A stretch of DNA of 55,586 nucleotides from Albidovulum sp. GTDB lineage: Bacteria > Pseudomonadota > Alphaproteobacteria > Rhodobacterales > Rhodobacteraceae. Location: the NCBI GenBank assembly GCA_030837825.1, contig JAUQYB010000130.1:1-55586 (forward strand). Direction: 5' to 3'. Shown here in pieces: positions 8,218 through 18,612 of the stretch; within the stretch, counting starts at the first letter, position 1; every line of letters begins with the position of its first letter. The position numbers and the translations under genes were made by a program. The notes below the pieces were generated by a model. That model had not been told where the DNA came from, did no database searches, and was given only the letters and a program-made list of their open reading frames with translations.

Positions 8218-9147
8218 TCAACCGAGCATCAACTGGTAGGACGAGGGCACATAGCGGAAGCCGTCGCCGTCGGTCTCGACGAAGCCGGTCGCGGGGAAGG
8301 GCATGTGATAGCCGATGAACGGAAGGCGCTCGGCGGCGATCATGCCGAAGATCATCCGCCGCGTGGCGGCGGCGGCCGCCTTGTCGGCGTCGAACTTCAC
8401 CTCCCAGTCGGGATGGGCGAGCGAGAAGGCGAAGTGGTTGGCCGTGTCGGCGGTGATCATCAGCGCCTTGCCGTCGCTCTCGACCCTGAAGGCCAGGTGT
8501 CCCGGCGTGTGGCCGAAGGCCGCCACTGCGGTGATGCCGGGCGCCACCGCGCCGCCCTCATCGAGCATCGTGGTCCGGTCGGCAAAGGGCCACACATTCG
8601 TGTCGAACAGGTCATTGCCCGCCCCCGACCAATGGTTGTGCTCGACCGCGCCCGCAACATAGGCGGCGTTGCCGAAGGTGGGCGCGCCATCTGTTGCCAT
8701 GCCGCCGATGTGGTCGGGGTGCATGTGGGTCAGGACGACGGTGTCGACATCGCCCGGGGCATAGCCGGCGGCGGAAAGGGCTGCCGTGATCCCCGCGGGA
8801 TCGGTGCCGGTGTCGAACAGGATCACCGCCTCCCCGGTGTTGACGAGCGTCGGCGTAAAGAAGAACTGCGCTACCTCGGCGGGCAGGAAGGCGGCGGTGG
8901 CGGCAGCGGTGAAATCCTCCTCCGACGCGTTCAGGCCAAAAATCGTGTGCGGCGCCTCGACCGCCCGGGTTCCGGCCAGCAGCGTCGTCACCTCGAACGT
9001 GCCGAGCATGAAGCGGCTGAACTGCGGCACGGCGGCGCCGCGCTGCGCGGCTTTCGCCTGAACGGGTGCGGTCTTGGCGAAGAAGAGCGGCGCACAGGCG
9101 CCGGCGAGAAGGGCGTGGCGGCGGGTCAGTCCGGCGGGACGGGTCAT
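8218..9147 (-). CDS. Tat-exported metallo-beta-lactamase-fold hydrolase
   Basis: 309 residues. The N terminus LTRRHALLAGACAPLFFAKTAPVQA has the twin-arginine plus hydrophobic pattern of a Tat signal. The zinc motif HMHPDHIGG lies at 141-149, with later ligands in GHTPGHLAF, ITADTANHF and the C-terminal IGYHMPFP. This is the general MBL-fold class (lactonases, glyoxalase II-like enzymes, quorum-quenching lactonases), and the substrate is not predictable. I start at the ATG at 9147; an in-frame GTG at 9150 is adjacent, and GGGAGAG lies upstream at about the right distance for the ATG. Transcribed toward the kinase at 7216. Confidence 0.87.
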   Translation of the reverse strand: MTRPAGLTRRHALLAGACAPLFFAKTAPVQAKAAQRGAAVPQFSRFMLGTFEVTTLLAGTRAVEAPHTIFGLNASEEDFTAAATAAFLPAEVAQFFFTPTLVNTGEAVILFDTGTDPAGITAALSAAGYAPGDVDTVVLTHMHPDHIGGMATDGAPTFGNAAYVAGAVEHNHWSGAGNDLFDTNVWPFADRTTMLDEGGAVAPGITAVAAFGHTPGHLAFRVESDGKALMITADTANHFAFSLAHPDWEVKFDADKAAAAATRRMIFGMIAAERLPFIGYHMPFPATGFVETDGDGFRYVPSSYQLMLG

Positions 9148-9227
9148 CACATCTCTCCCTGTTCGTGCCGGGAAAGGGTATGGCTCGACGGTGCGGCCCG
9201 GCGATTCACGATGGCGTGTCCGCCCGC

Positions 9228-9944
9228 TCAGCGAAAAAGCGCAAGCACCAGGGGGGCGATGAAGGCGGTGGCGACTGCGTTCAGCGCCATGCCGAGGCCC
9301 GCGAAGGCGCCGGCGGTCGGATTGACCTGGAACGCCCGCGCCGTGCCGAGCCCGTGGCTGGCCACGCCGGTGGCGAGCCCGCGGGCCCGCCAGTCGCGGA
9401 TGCGGAGCGCGTTCAGGAGCGGCGTCGCCACCACCGCCCCGGTGATGCCGGTGAGGATGACGAGCACCGCGGTCAGGGTCGGCGCCCCGCCGATGCTTTC
9501 GGAAATGCCGATGGCCACCGGCGCCGTCGCCGACTTCGGCGCAAGCGAGGCGAGTTCTGTCGGATGGACGCCGAGAGCGGCGGCGATGGCGACGGCAGAG
9601 CCCGCCGCAGTGGCCGATCCCGCCAGCAGCGCCGCGATCACCGGCAGGGCCGAGCGCTTCAGCCGTCCGAGATTGTCGTAGAGCGGCAGCGCGAGCGAAA
9701 CGGTCGCCGGGCCGAGCAGGAAGTGGACGAACTGCGCGCCCTCGAAATAGGTCCCGTAGGTCGTGCGCGTGACCCAGAGGATCGCCGCGAGGATCACCAC
9801 GGCCACGAGGACGGTATTCACCCAGGGCTTCCTTCCCGACCGCCGCCAGGCCGCATCGCCTGCCGCATAGGCCAGAAGCGTGAGCGCGAGCCAGAGGAGC
9901 GGGCCTTCGGACAGGTAGCTCCAGAACGCCTCAAGCTCAGTCAT
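9228..9944 (-). CDS. lrgB: LrgB family membrane protein
   Basis: 238-residue inner-membrane protein with about seven hydrophobic segments and the LrgB signatures FLLGPATVSLALPLY, LAPKSATAPVAIGIS, and ATGVASHGLGTARAF. LrgA/LrgB proteins were first linked to murein hydrolase control and holin-like behaviour in Staphylococcus. Related LrgAB systems in other organisms move small carboxylates such as pyruvate or glycolate; in a gram-negative host the transport role is the safer guess. Its start overlaps the lrgA stop by 8 bases, so the two are translationally coupled. Confidence 0.92.
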   Translation of the reverse strand: MTELEAFWSYLSEGPLLWLALTLLAYAAGDAAWRRSGRKPWVNTVLVAVVILAAILWVTRTTYGTYFEGAQFVHFLLGPATVSLALPLYDNLGRLKRSALPVIAALLAGSATAAGSAVAIAAALGVHPTELASLAPKSATAPVAIGISESIGGAPTLTAVLVILTGITGAVVATPLLNALRIRDWRARGLATGVASHGLGTARAFQVNPTAGAFAGLGMALNAVATAFIAPLVLALFR

Positions 9945-10290
9945 CGCCCGCTCCCGTCACGCGCGCGACCAGAACGAAGGTCACCGCGCCGGCAGCGATG
10001 GCGAGGACGGTCGAGGCCACGACCGCGATCAGGAGCGACAGCGCCTGCCCGCCGAGCGTCGAGACATGGCCGACCACCCCCACCCCCGCCGGCACAAAGA
10101 GAAGCGAGAGATTGGCCAGGATACCCTCCGCCGTCGGACGGACGAGGCCGGCCAATCGCGGCGCCGAGACGATGAGGCCGAGCATGAGGAGCATCCCGAT
10201 CACCGGACCGGGCACGGGAAGGCCGAAAAGCCGCGCGCCGGCTTCCCCGGCAAGCTGGCAGAGAAGGATCGCGATGAGGGCATGGATCAT
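9937..10290 (-). CDS. lrgA: CidA/LrgA family holin-like membrane protein
   Basis: 117 residues with four predicted membrane helices and the family text LFGLPVPGPVIGMLLML and LFVPAGVGVV. It is the partner of LrgB and forms the same membrane complex. The ATG at 10290 is chosen because it begins directly with the first helix (MIHALIAILLCQLAGE); an upstream in-frame ATG at 10344 would add 18 polar, proline-rich residues foreign to the family. No LytTR or LysR regulator lies beside the pair. Confidence 0.9.
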   Translation of the reverse strand: MIHALIAILLCQLAGEAGARLFGLPVPGPVIGMLLMLGLIVSAPRLAGLVRPTAEGILANLSLLFVPAGVGVVGHVSTLGGQALSLLIAVVASTVLAIAAGAVTFVLVARVTGAGDD

Positions 10291-10415
10291 GGGCTGCTCC
10301 GGGCTGGCTGGCGGAAGGCTAGGCCAAGTCCCGGCCGCCGCCAATCGCCTGCGTGCAGGCCGTGTGGCCGGTCAACTGTCCTTCGCGCGGTTCGGATGCC
10401 GGGTCCCGGTGCGGC

Positions 10416-10823
10416 TCATTCCCACCAGCGGTCGATCTCGGCGATTTCCTCGTCGGACCAGCCGAAGTGGTGGGCAAGTTCGTGGATCATCACATGGGCC
10501 ACGAGCTGGCCGAGCGTGACATCGCCCCGTTCGGCCCATTCGTCCAGGATCGGGCGGCGGAAGAGCCAGATCGTATCGGGCCGGTCGACCACGTCCATCA
10601 CCGATTTCTCGGTCAGCGGGATGCCGTCGTAAAGGCCGGTGAGGTCGAACGGATCCTCGACGTTCATGTCGTCGAGGATGTCCTCGGGCGGGAAATCCTC
10701 CACCCGGATCACGACGCCGCGGGCGGGCGTGGAAAAGCGTTCGGGCAGGTCGGCGACCGTCGCCTGCGCCATCTGTTCGATCGTCTCGAGGTCGGGCGCG
10801 GTGCGCCCCAGCCAGTCGTTCAT
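10416..10823 (-). CDS. Small zincin-like metallopeptidase family protein
   Basis: 135-residue acidic protein with the zinc-metallopeptidase motif HELAHHFG starting at residue 114 and a conserved EDPFDLTGLYDG block near 56-67. It belongs to the small predicted possible zinc metallopeptidases widespread in Actinobacteria and Alphaproteobacteria; the function of the family is unknown. There is no signal peptide, so it is cytoplasmic. The ATG at 10823 is preceded by AAGGAG with good spacing. It is divergent from gltX with a 79-base gap that must hold both promoters. Confidence 0.88.
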   Translation of the reverse strand: MNDWLGRTAPDLETIEQMAQATVADLPERFSTPARGVVIRVEDFPPEDILDDMNVEDPFDLTGLYDGIPLTEKSVMDVVDRPDTIWLFRRPILDEWAERGDVTLGQLVAHVMIHELAHHFGWSDEEIAEIDRWWE

Positions 10824-10902
10824 GTCGGTCTCCTTGGCCAGGCCCCTCATATGGACAAAACCGGCGTCCTGTGAAAGAGGAAGGCGCCGAGGAGTTTCCG
10901 CC

Positions 10903-12225
10903 ATGACCGTCACCCGCTTCGCCCCTTCGCCCACCGGCTACATCCATGTGGGCAACCTGCGCACTGCGCTGATGAACTACCTCATTGCCCGGAAGACCGG
11001 TGGCCAGTTCATCCTGCGCATGGACGACACCGACCAGGAACGGTCGAAGCAGGAATATGCCGACGGGATCAAGGCCGATCTCGAATGGCTCGGGCTGACC
11101 TGGGACCGGTTCGAGCGGCAGTCGGACCGGCTTGGCCGCTACGCCGAGGTGGCCGACGACCTGCGCAGGACGGGCGCCCTTTACGAGGTGTTCGAGACCC
11201 CGGTCGAGCTTGACCTCAAGCGCAAGAAGCTTCTGAACATGGGCAAGCCGCCGGTCTATGACCGCGCCGGGCTGGCGCTTTCGGCCGCCGAAAAGGACCG
11301 TCTTCGGGCGGACCGCGAAGGCTACTGGCGCTTCCGGCTCGACCAGAAGCGGACGGAGTGGGAGGACGGCATCCTCGGCCCGGTGTCGATCGACACCGCC
11401 TCGGTCTCCGACCCGGTGCTGATCCGCCATGACGGGCAGGTGCTCTATACCTTCGCCTCGTCGGTCGACGACGTGGACATGGGCATCACCCATATCGTGC
11501 GCGGCGCCGACCATGTGACCAACACCGCGACGCAGATCCAGATCATGCGGGCGATGGGCGGCACGCCCCCCGCCTTCGCGCACCATTCGCTGCTGACCGG
11601 CCCGCAGGGCGAGGGGCTGTCGAAGCGGCTCGGCACGCTCAGCTTGCGCGACCTGCGCGCCGAGGGCGTGGCCAAGGAAGCGCTGCTGAGCCTGATGGCG
11701 CGGCTCGGCTCCTCGCAGCCGGTGGAGCTGAGGATGACGCTCGACGAGATCGCCGAGGGGTTCGATCTGTCGCAGTTCGGCGCTGCTCCGACCAAGTTCG
11801 ACGCCGAGGACCTCTGGCCGCTGACCCGGGCGCGCAACCAGGCGCTGCCGTTCCCCGCGGTTCGGGAGCGCATTCTCGCGCTTGGCGTGCCGGCGGAGAT
11901 GGCCGAGCGGTTCTGGCGGGTGGCATCGGCCAACATCACCACGCTCGCCGACCTGGAGCACTGGTGGAAACTGGCGCGCGACGGAGCCGAGCCGGTGATC
12001 GCGCCCGAAGACAGGGAATTCGTCGCCAAGGCGATGGCGCTTCTGCCCGCGCCGCCCTACACCGAGACGACCTGGGGCGAGTGGACGGCCCGGGTGAAGG
12101 ACGCCACGGGGCGGAAGGGCAAGGCGCTCTTCATGCCGCTGCGGCTCGCTCTGACCGGCGAGGCGACCGGGCCGGACATGGCCGACCTGATGCCGCTTCT
12201 CCAGAAGGTCCGCAGCAAGGGCTAG
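10903..12225 (+). CDS. gltX: Glutamate--tRNA ligase
   Basis: 440-residue class I aminoacyl-tRNA synthetase. The HIGH-type motif appears as HVGN at 15-18 (context APSPTGYIHVGN), and the KMSKS-type loop is LSKRLG at 239-244. The four-Cys zinc knuckle found in E. coli GltX is absent, and the protein is about 30 residues shorter than that enzyme. Alphaproteobacteria often carry two gltX copies and lack glutaminyl-tRNA synthetase, charging tRNA-Gln with Glu before GatCAB amidation; this could be either copy. The ATG at 10903 follows GAGGAG. The reading frame ends just before a palindromic GC hairpin. Confidence 0.96.
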   Translation: MTVTRFAPSPTGYIHVGNLRTALMNYLIARKTGGQFILRMDDTDQERSKQEYADGIKADLEWLGLTWDRFERQSDRLGRYAEVADDLRRTGALYEVFETPVELDLKRKKLLNMGKPPVYDRAGLALSAAEKDRLRADREGYWRFRLDQKRTEWEDGILGPVSIDTASVSDPVLIRHDGQVLYTFASSVDDVDMGITHIVRGADHVTNTATQIQIMRAMGGTPPAFAHHSLLTGPQGEGLSKRLGTLSLRDLRAEGVAKEALLSLMARLGSSQPVELRMTLDEIAEGFDLSQFGAAPTKFDAEDLWPLTRARNQALPFPAVRERILALGVPAEMAERFWRVASANITTLADLEHWWKLARDGAEPVIAPEDREFVAKAMALLPAPPYTETTWGEWTARVKDATGRKGKALFMPLRLALTGEATGPDMADLMPLLQKVRSKG

Positions 12226-12232
12226 GTGGCGT

Positions 12233-12248
12233 GAGGGGGCGCCCCCCT
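12233..12248. terminator. Palindromic GC hairpin between convergent genes
   Basis: AGGGGGC immediately followed by GCCCCCCT gives a near-perfect palindrome eight bases after the gltX stop and 24 bases from the stop of the opposing gene. There is no T tract, so it would at best be a weak two-way terminator. Confidence 0.3.
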
Positions 12249-12271
12249 GAAAGCCATTCCGGCCGATGACG

Positions 12272-12838
12272 TCAGGCGCGCTGCCGGGGCAGGCCGAGGC
12301 TTTCCGCATGCGCATCCGCGAGCGCGCGCTCGGCGGCGGTGAGCGGCTGGTGACGCGGATAGAGGGGCGCCGCGCGGTCATCGAGGAGCGCGGTCCAGCC
12401 CACCGTGGTCGCGAAGAATCGGGCAACGCCCTCTTCGCCGAATTCCCGCAGGAAGCCCTGCACGACCGTGTCGAGGTAGCTGAGCAGGATCGGCAGCGGC
12501 CGCGGCGCAAGCGCATGGGCGGGGTCGACCGCGTAGATCTCGGCGCGCGTCGCCCAGTCCGGGGCAGGGCTCAGGAGGCCGGGGTCGAGCGGGTGGCGAC
12601 GGTAGGCGGATTCGCGCAGGTCCAGCGCCGCCCAGTCACCCCGCGGAACCGCCGCGACAAGGCCGTCGATCCCGGCCGTGCCAGGTTCCACGGAAAGGAA
12701 GGGCCAGGGGCGCAGCGCCGTGTGACGCCAGACGCGACGCCAGCCGGCAAGCCGGGCCGGCGCCGCCGGGGCATGGCCGTGCGTCGCCCGGTTGACGAGC
12801 GAGCCGTAGCCGAAGAAGGCCGGGTGGCGCGGGGTCAT
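12272..12838 (-). CDS. Gamma-glutamylcyclotransferase-like protein
   Basis: 188 residues with the defining substrate loop GYGSL at 10-14 near the N terminus and a conserved LRESAYRR segment that should hold the catalytic acid. The family releases 5-oxoproline from gamma-glutamyl peptides, but many bacterial members are unassigned. A 5-oxoprolinase (pxpBCA) is encoded 32 kb downstream, a possible metabolic link only. I prefer the ATG at 12838, which starts just before the family core. An ATG at 12931 has a better ribosome site (AGAGGGT, five bases away) and would add 31 residues, so the start is uncertain. Divergent from the riboswitch-controlled gcv operon. Confidence 0.82.
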   Translation of the reverse strand: MTPRHPAFFGYGSLVNRATHGHAPAAPARLAGWRRVWRHTALRPWPFLSVEPGTAGIDGLVAAVPRGDWAALDLRESAYRRHPLDPGLLSPAPDWATRAEIYAVDPAHALAPRPLPILLSYLDTVVQGFLREFGEEGVARFFATTVGWTALLDDRAAPLYPRHQPLTAAERALADAHAESLGLPRQRA

Positions 12839-12980
12839 GGTGCGACAAGAGCAGGCCGCGAAAGCGGGCGCAAGAGGCTGCCGCCAGGGTGCAGGCGTGT
12901 CGCCGGGGTGGGGCAAAGTGTCGTATTCCATTGCATACCCTCTTGCCGCCGACCGGCGTTCCGGGCTAACCAGTTGCCGT

Positions 12981-13147
12981 CAGGATCGGGAGAATCCGGT
13001 TGGGCTCGCGCCCCGCCGGTGCCGAAGGAGCAACCGCCCCGGTAAACTCTCAGGCGCAAGGACCATCCTGGCGACGGAACTCTGGAGAGACCGCGGATGC
13101 AGTCCGTGGCGCCGAAGGGATAACGATCTCAGGCGGAAGGACAGAGG
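12981..13147 (+). ncRNA. Tandem glycine riboswitch
   Basis: Two aptamers in the classical tandem arrangement. The first spans about 12981-13070: its P1 helix AGGAT/ATCCT closes a core with GCCGAAGGAGCAA and CTCTCAGGCGCAAGGAC. The second spans about 13079-13147, closed by CTCTG/CAGAG, with GCCGAAGGGATAA and ATCTCAGGCGGAAGGACAGAG. These are the conserved glycine-binding cores of the gcvT element (Rfam RF00504). It lies 81 bases before gcvT and should turn the glycine cleavage operon on when glycine is plentiful. Confidence 0.96.
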
Positions 13148-13149
13148 GG

Positions 13150-13187
13150 GCATCGGGACGGGCGGAGGTTTCCGCCTCATGCGATGC
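13150..13187 (+). promoter_or_regulatory. Nested hairpin of the riboswitch expression platform
   Basis: GCATCG (13150-13155) pairs with CGATGC (13182-13187), enclosing a second stem GGCGG (13161-13165) with CCGCC (13172-13176). There is no T tract, so it is unlikely to be a plain terminator. CCGCC could instead pair with GGGCGG beside the gcvT ribosome site (about 13219-13226), which would suit translational control. This is inferred from base pairing only. Confidence 0.45.
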
Positions 13188-13227
13188 CGGGTCAGTGAAC
13201 CGGCCTGAACGAGAGGGGAGGGCGGCG

Positions 13228-14352
13228 ATGGCCGACCTGGAACGGACGGTTCTTTACGATCTGCACGTGGCGCTCGGCGCCAGGATGGTGCCGTTCGCGG
13301 GCTACGAAATGCCCGTGCAATACCCGATGGGCGTGCTGAAGGAGCATCTCCAGACCCGCGCCTCGGCCGGGCTTTTCGACGTTAGCCACATGGGGCAGAT
13401 CCTGCTCACGGCGAAGTCGGGCCGGGTGGAGGATGCGGCGCTCGCGCTGGAGCGGCTGGTGCCGGTGGATGTGCTGGGCATCAGGGAGGGCCACCAGCGC
13501 TATGCGATGTTCACCAACGCCGAGGGCGGAATCCTCGACGACCTGATGGTGGCGAACCGCGGCGATCATCTGTTCCTTGTCGTCAACGCGGGCTGCAAGG
13601 CGGCCGACCTCGCACATCTGAAGGCGGGGCTGCCGGATTGCGACGTGGGCATGGTCGGGGGTCGCGCGCTTCTGGCCTTGCAGGGGCCCAGGGCCGAGAC
13701 GGCGCTGGCGCGGCTGGTGCCGGATGTGACCGACATGAAATTCATGGAGGTGGCGATCCGCACCTGGGACACGGCCGAGCTGTGGATCTCGCGTTCGGGC
13801 TACACCGGCGAGGACGGGTTCGAGATCTCGCTGCCCGACCGCTTCGCACGGGCCTTCGCCGAGCGGCTGCTGGCGATGGAGGAGGTCGCGCCGATCGGCC
13901 TCGGCGCGCGCGACTCGCTGCGCCTCGAAGCGGGCATGTGCCTTTACGGCCATGACATCGACACCACGACAACGCCGGTCGAGGCCAATCTTTCCTGGGC
14001 GATCCAGAAGGCGCGGCGGACCGGCGGCGCGCGCGAGGGCGGCTTTCCCGGCGCCGGGCGCATCCTCAGGGAACTGGCCGATGGTCCGTTGCGGCTGCGC
14101 ATGGGCCTGCGCCCCGAGGGCCGGGCGCCGATGCGCGAGGGCACCGAGATCTACGCCGCGGCGGAAGGCGGCGCGCCCTTGGGCCGGGTGACATCGGGCG
14201 GGTTCGGCCCCTCGATCGAGGCGCCGATGGCGATGGCCTATCTGCCCGCGTCGCTCAAGCCGGGCGACACCGTCTATGGCGATGTGCGGGGCAAGCGCAT
14301 GCCGGCCGTCATCGCCGCCCTTCCGTTCCAACCCACCAACTACAAACGCTAA
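13228..14352 (+). CDS. gcvT: Aminomethyltransferase, glycine cleavage T protein
   Basis: 374 residues. GcvT transfers the methylene of the H-protein-bound aminomethyl group to tetrahydrofolate and frees ammonia. The N-terminal text YDLHVALGARMVPFAGYEMPVQY and FDVSHMGQI is diagnostic, as are SRSGYTGEDGFEIS and GLGARDSLRLEAGMCLYG further on. The ATG at 13228 has a strong GAGGGGAGGG upstream. Expression should respond to glycine through the tandem riboswitch immediately before it. Followed after 18 bases by gcvH. Confidence 0.97.
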   Translation: MADLERTVLYDLHVALGARMVPFAGYEMPVQYPMGVLKEHLQTRASAGLFDVSHMGQILLTAKSGRVEDAALALERLVPVDVLGIREGHQRYAMFTNAEGGILDDLMVANRGDHLFLVVNAGCKAADLAHLKAGLPDCDVGMVGGRALLALQGPRAETALARLVPDVTDMKFMEVAIRTWDTAELWISRSGYTGEDGFEISLPDRFARAFAERLLAMEEVAPIGLGARDSLRLEAGMCLYGHDIDTTTTPVEANLSWAIQKARRTGGAREGGFPGAGRILRELADGPLRLRMGLRPEGRAPMREGTEIYAAAEGGAPLGRVTSGGFGPSIEAPMAMAYLPASLKPGDTVYGDVRGKRMPAVIAALPFQPTNYKR

Positions 14353-14370
14353 CCAGCAGGAACCTGACCG

Positions 14371-14730
14371 ATGAAATACACCGAAGACCACGAATGGCTC
14401 CGCCCCGAAGGCGATCTGGTCGTCGTCGGGATCACCGAACACGCCTCCGAACAGCTCGGCGATGTCGTCTTCGTCGAACTGCCCGAGACCGGGCGCGCCG
14501 TGTCCACCGGCGACGAGATCTGCGTGATCGAGAGCGTCAAGGCCGCCTCCGACATCCGCGCGCCGCTCGCCGGCGAGATCGTCGAGGTCAACCAGTCGAT
14601 CGTCGACAACCCGGGCCTGGTGAACGAGGACCCGCAGGGCGCGGCCTGGTTCTTCAAGATGAAACCCGCCGACATGGCCGCGCTCGACGGCATGATGGAC
14701 GAGGCTGCCTACAAGGACCTGATCGGCTGA
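14371..14730 (+). CDS. gcvH: Glycine cleavage system H protein
   Basis: 119-residue lipoyl carrier that shuttles the aminomethyl intermediate between P, T and L proteins. The lipoylation site is Lys57 in [12 protein letters not shown], the expected sequence. N-terminal YTEDHEWL and a C-terminal [13 protein letters not shown] complete the family pattern. AGCAGGAA precedes the start. The stop codon overlaps the start of the VOC gene (TGATG), so the next gene is translationally coupled. Confidence 0.98.
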   Translation: MKYTEDHEWLRPEGDLVVVGITEHASEQLGDVVFVELPETGRAVSTGDEICVIESVKAASDIRAPLAGEIVEVNQSIVDNPGLVNEDPQGAAWFFKMKPADMAALDGMMDEAAYKDLIG

Positions 14731-15080
14731 TGCAGGTCACGCGGATCATTCCGAACCTTCCCGCGCCGGACCCTGCGGTCCTGGCGGCCTTCTACCGGGA
14801 TGTGTTCGGACTGACCGTCGAGTTCGACATGGGCTGGATCGTCTTCCTCGCCGGTCCGGCCGAGAAGCCCGTCCGGATGCAGATCGCGTCAGGCGGCGGC
14901 TCCGGCACCGAATTGCCGGCAGTGTCCATCGGCGTCGACGATCTGGACGAGGCTCTGGCCCGTGTCCGTTCGGCCGGGGTCGAACCGGAATACGGTCCCG
15001 CCGTCGAACCCTGGGGCGTCCACCGCTTCCATCTCCGCGATCCGGCCGGAAATCTCGTCAACGTCGTCACCCATATTTGA
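14730..15080 (+). CDS. VOC-superfamily (glyoxalase/bleomycin-resistance-like) protein
   Basis: 116-residue single-module protein of the vicinal oxygen chelate fold: beta-alpha-beta units with [20 protein letters not shown] in the first half and [20 protein letters not shown] in the second. Family members are dioxygenases, isomerases, glyoxalases or drug-binding proteins, and the substrate is unknown here. The ATG overlaps the gcvH stop by one base and the stop lies 8 bases before gcvP, so it is embedded in the glycine cleavage operon. Nothing in the sequence assigns it a role in glycine metabolism. Confidence 0.88.
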   Translation: MQVTRIIPNLPAPDPAVLAAFYRDVFGLTVEFDMGWIVFLAGPAEKPVRMQIASGGGSGTELPAVSIGVDDLDEALARVRSAGVEPEYGPAVEPWGVHRFHLRDPAGNLVNVVTHI

Positions 15081-15088
15081 GAACCGCC

Positions 15089-17938
<2,850 letters not shown>

Positions 17939-17947
17939 CGGCGCCCG

Positions 17948-17966
17948 GGGGGGCGTTCCGCCCCCC
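17948..17966. terminator. Bidirectional hairpin after gcvP
   Basis: GGGGGGC at 17948-17954 pairs with GCCCCCC at 17960-17966 around a five-base loop. It sits between convergent gcvP and mntR. The downstream text contains TATTTTCG, only a poor T tract. A likely shared transcription end. Confidence 0.5.
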
Positions 17967-18022
17967 GCCCCCCCCCTGAGGGTATTTTCGCAACGAAGAT
18001 GCCCGAGGGCCGGGGGGCCCGC

Positions 18023-18460
18023 TCAGCCGCGGCCGTGGTCGAGGAAGTGCTGGAACGCCGCGAGCGTGCGTTCAGAGACGTGATGCTCGATCCCCTCGGC
18101 GTCGAGTTCCGCGGTCGCCTCGGGCACGCCCACTGCGACCAGAAGCTCGACCACCGTGCGGTGCCGCGCCCGGACCCGGGTGGCAAGCGCGGCGCCGGCA
18201 TCGGTGAGGAACACCCCGCGATAGGGGCGGGAGGTGGCAAGCCCCTCGCGCTTCAGACGCGCCACGGTCTTGGTCGCGGTCGGCTGGGCGACGCCCATGC
18301 GATGCGCGATGTCGGCCACCCGCGCCTCGCCGGTTTCCGAGATGAGGTCGCCGATCAGTTCGACATAGTCCTCGAGCAGCGCCAGCGACTGTTTCTCGCG
18401 GGCGCGGGCGAAGCGATCGGCCTCGTTCGGCGATCCGGCGTGATCCTCGGGCATCGGCAT
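18023..18460 (-). CDS. mntR: Manganese-responsive DtxR-family repressor MntR
   Basis: 145 residues. A winged helix-turn-helix (about 44-90, ADIAHRMGVAQPTATKTVARLKREG) is followed by a dimerisation/metal domain containing His100 and the ExxEH pattern Glu122, Glu125, His126, the same ligand set as B. subtilis and E. coli MntR. It should repress mntH when Mn2+ is bound. It is divergent from mntH. The ATG at 18460 is preferred; another in-frame ATG lies at 18454, a TTG at 18469, and none has a clear Shine-Dalgarno. A half-conserved copy of the operator lies 27 bases upstream of its start, suggesting autoregulation. Confidence 0.92.
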   Translation of the reverse strand: MPMPEDHAGSPNEADRFARAREKQSLALLEDYVELIGDLISETGEARVADIAHRMGVAQPTATKTVARLKREGLATSRPYRGVFLTDAGAALATRVRARHRTVVELLVAVGVPEATAELDAEGIEHHVSERTLAAFQHFLDHGRG

Positions 18461-18486
18461 CGGACACAATCTGTCGGGGAATGCTT

Positions 18487-18502
18487 TATAGCCGCGGCTT
18501 CA
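18487..18502. promoter_or_regulatory. Imperfect MntR-type operator in front of mntR
   Basis: TATAGC-CGCG-GCTTCA shares the left half and spacing of the perfect site at 18569 and of the E. coli MntR box core ATAGC-N4-GCTAT. The right half is degenerate (GCTTC for GCTAT). Its position fits weak autorepression of mntR. Confidence 0.45.
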
Positions 18503-18558
18503 CATCGAGGCCAGCGGAATGTCCGGCGGGCTGAGCTGCGCCTCACTCGTATTTATGG

Positions 18559-18586
18559 TTGCAGAAATTATAGCAGTGGCTATATT
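18559..18586 (+). promoter_or_regulatory. mntH promoter with embedded perfect MntR operator
   Basis: TTGCAG (18559-18564) and TATATT (18581-18586) are spaced 16 bases apart. Overlapping the spacer and -10 box is a perfect inverted repeat TATAGC-AGTG-GCTATA (18569-18584). The core ATAGC-N4-GCTAT is the E. coli MntR box. Bound repressor would block RNA polymerase directly, so mntH should be induced by manganese shortage. Confidence 0.75.
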
Positions 18587-18612
18587 TTTCTCGAACCAAC
18601 CACGGACCCCCG

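Noticed and set aside
12839..12931. N-terminal extension of the cyclotransferase-like protein
   Set aside because: The upstream ATG has a better ribosome site, but the added 31 residues are not part of the family; left as an alternative start rather than a separate feature.
13001..13200. Coding frame over the riboswitch
   Set aside because: The open plus-strand frame from 13000 is an N-terminal extension of gcvT that covers the conserved glycine aptamers; the aptamers and the ribosome site at 13228 decide against it.
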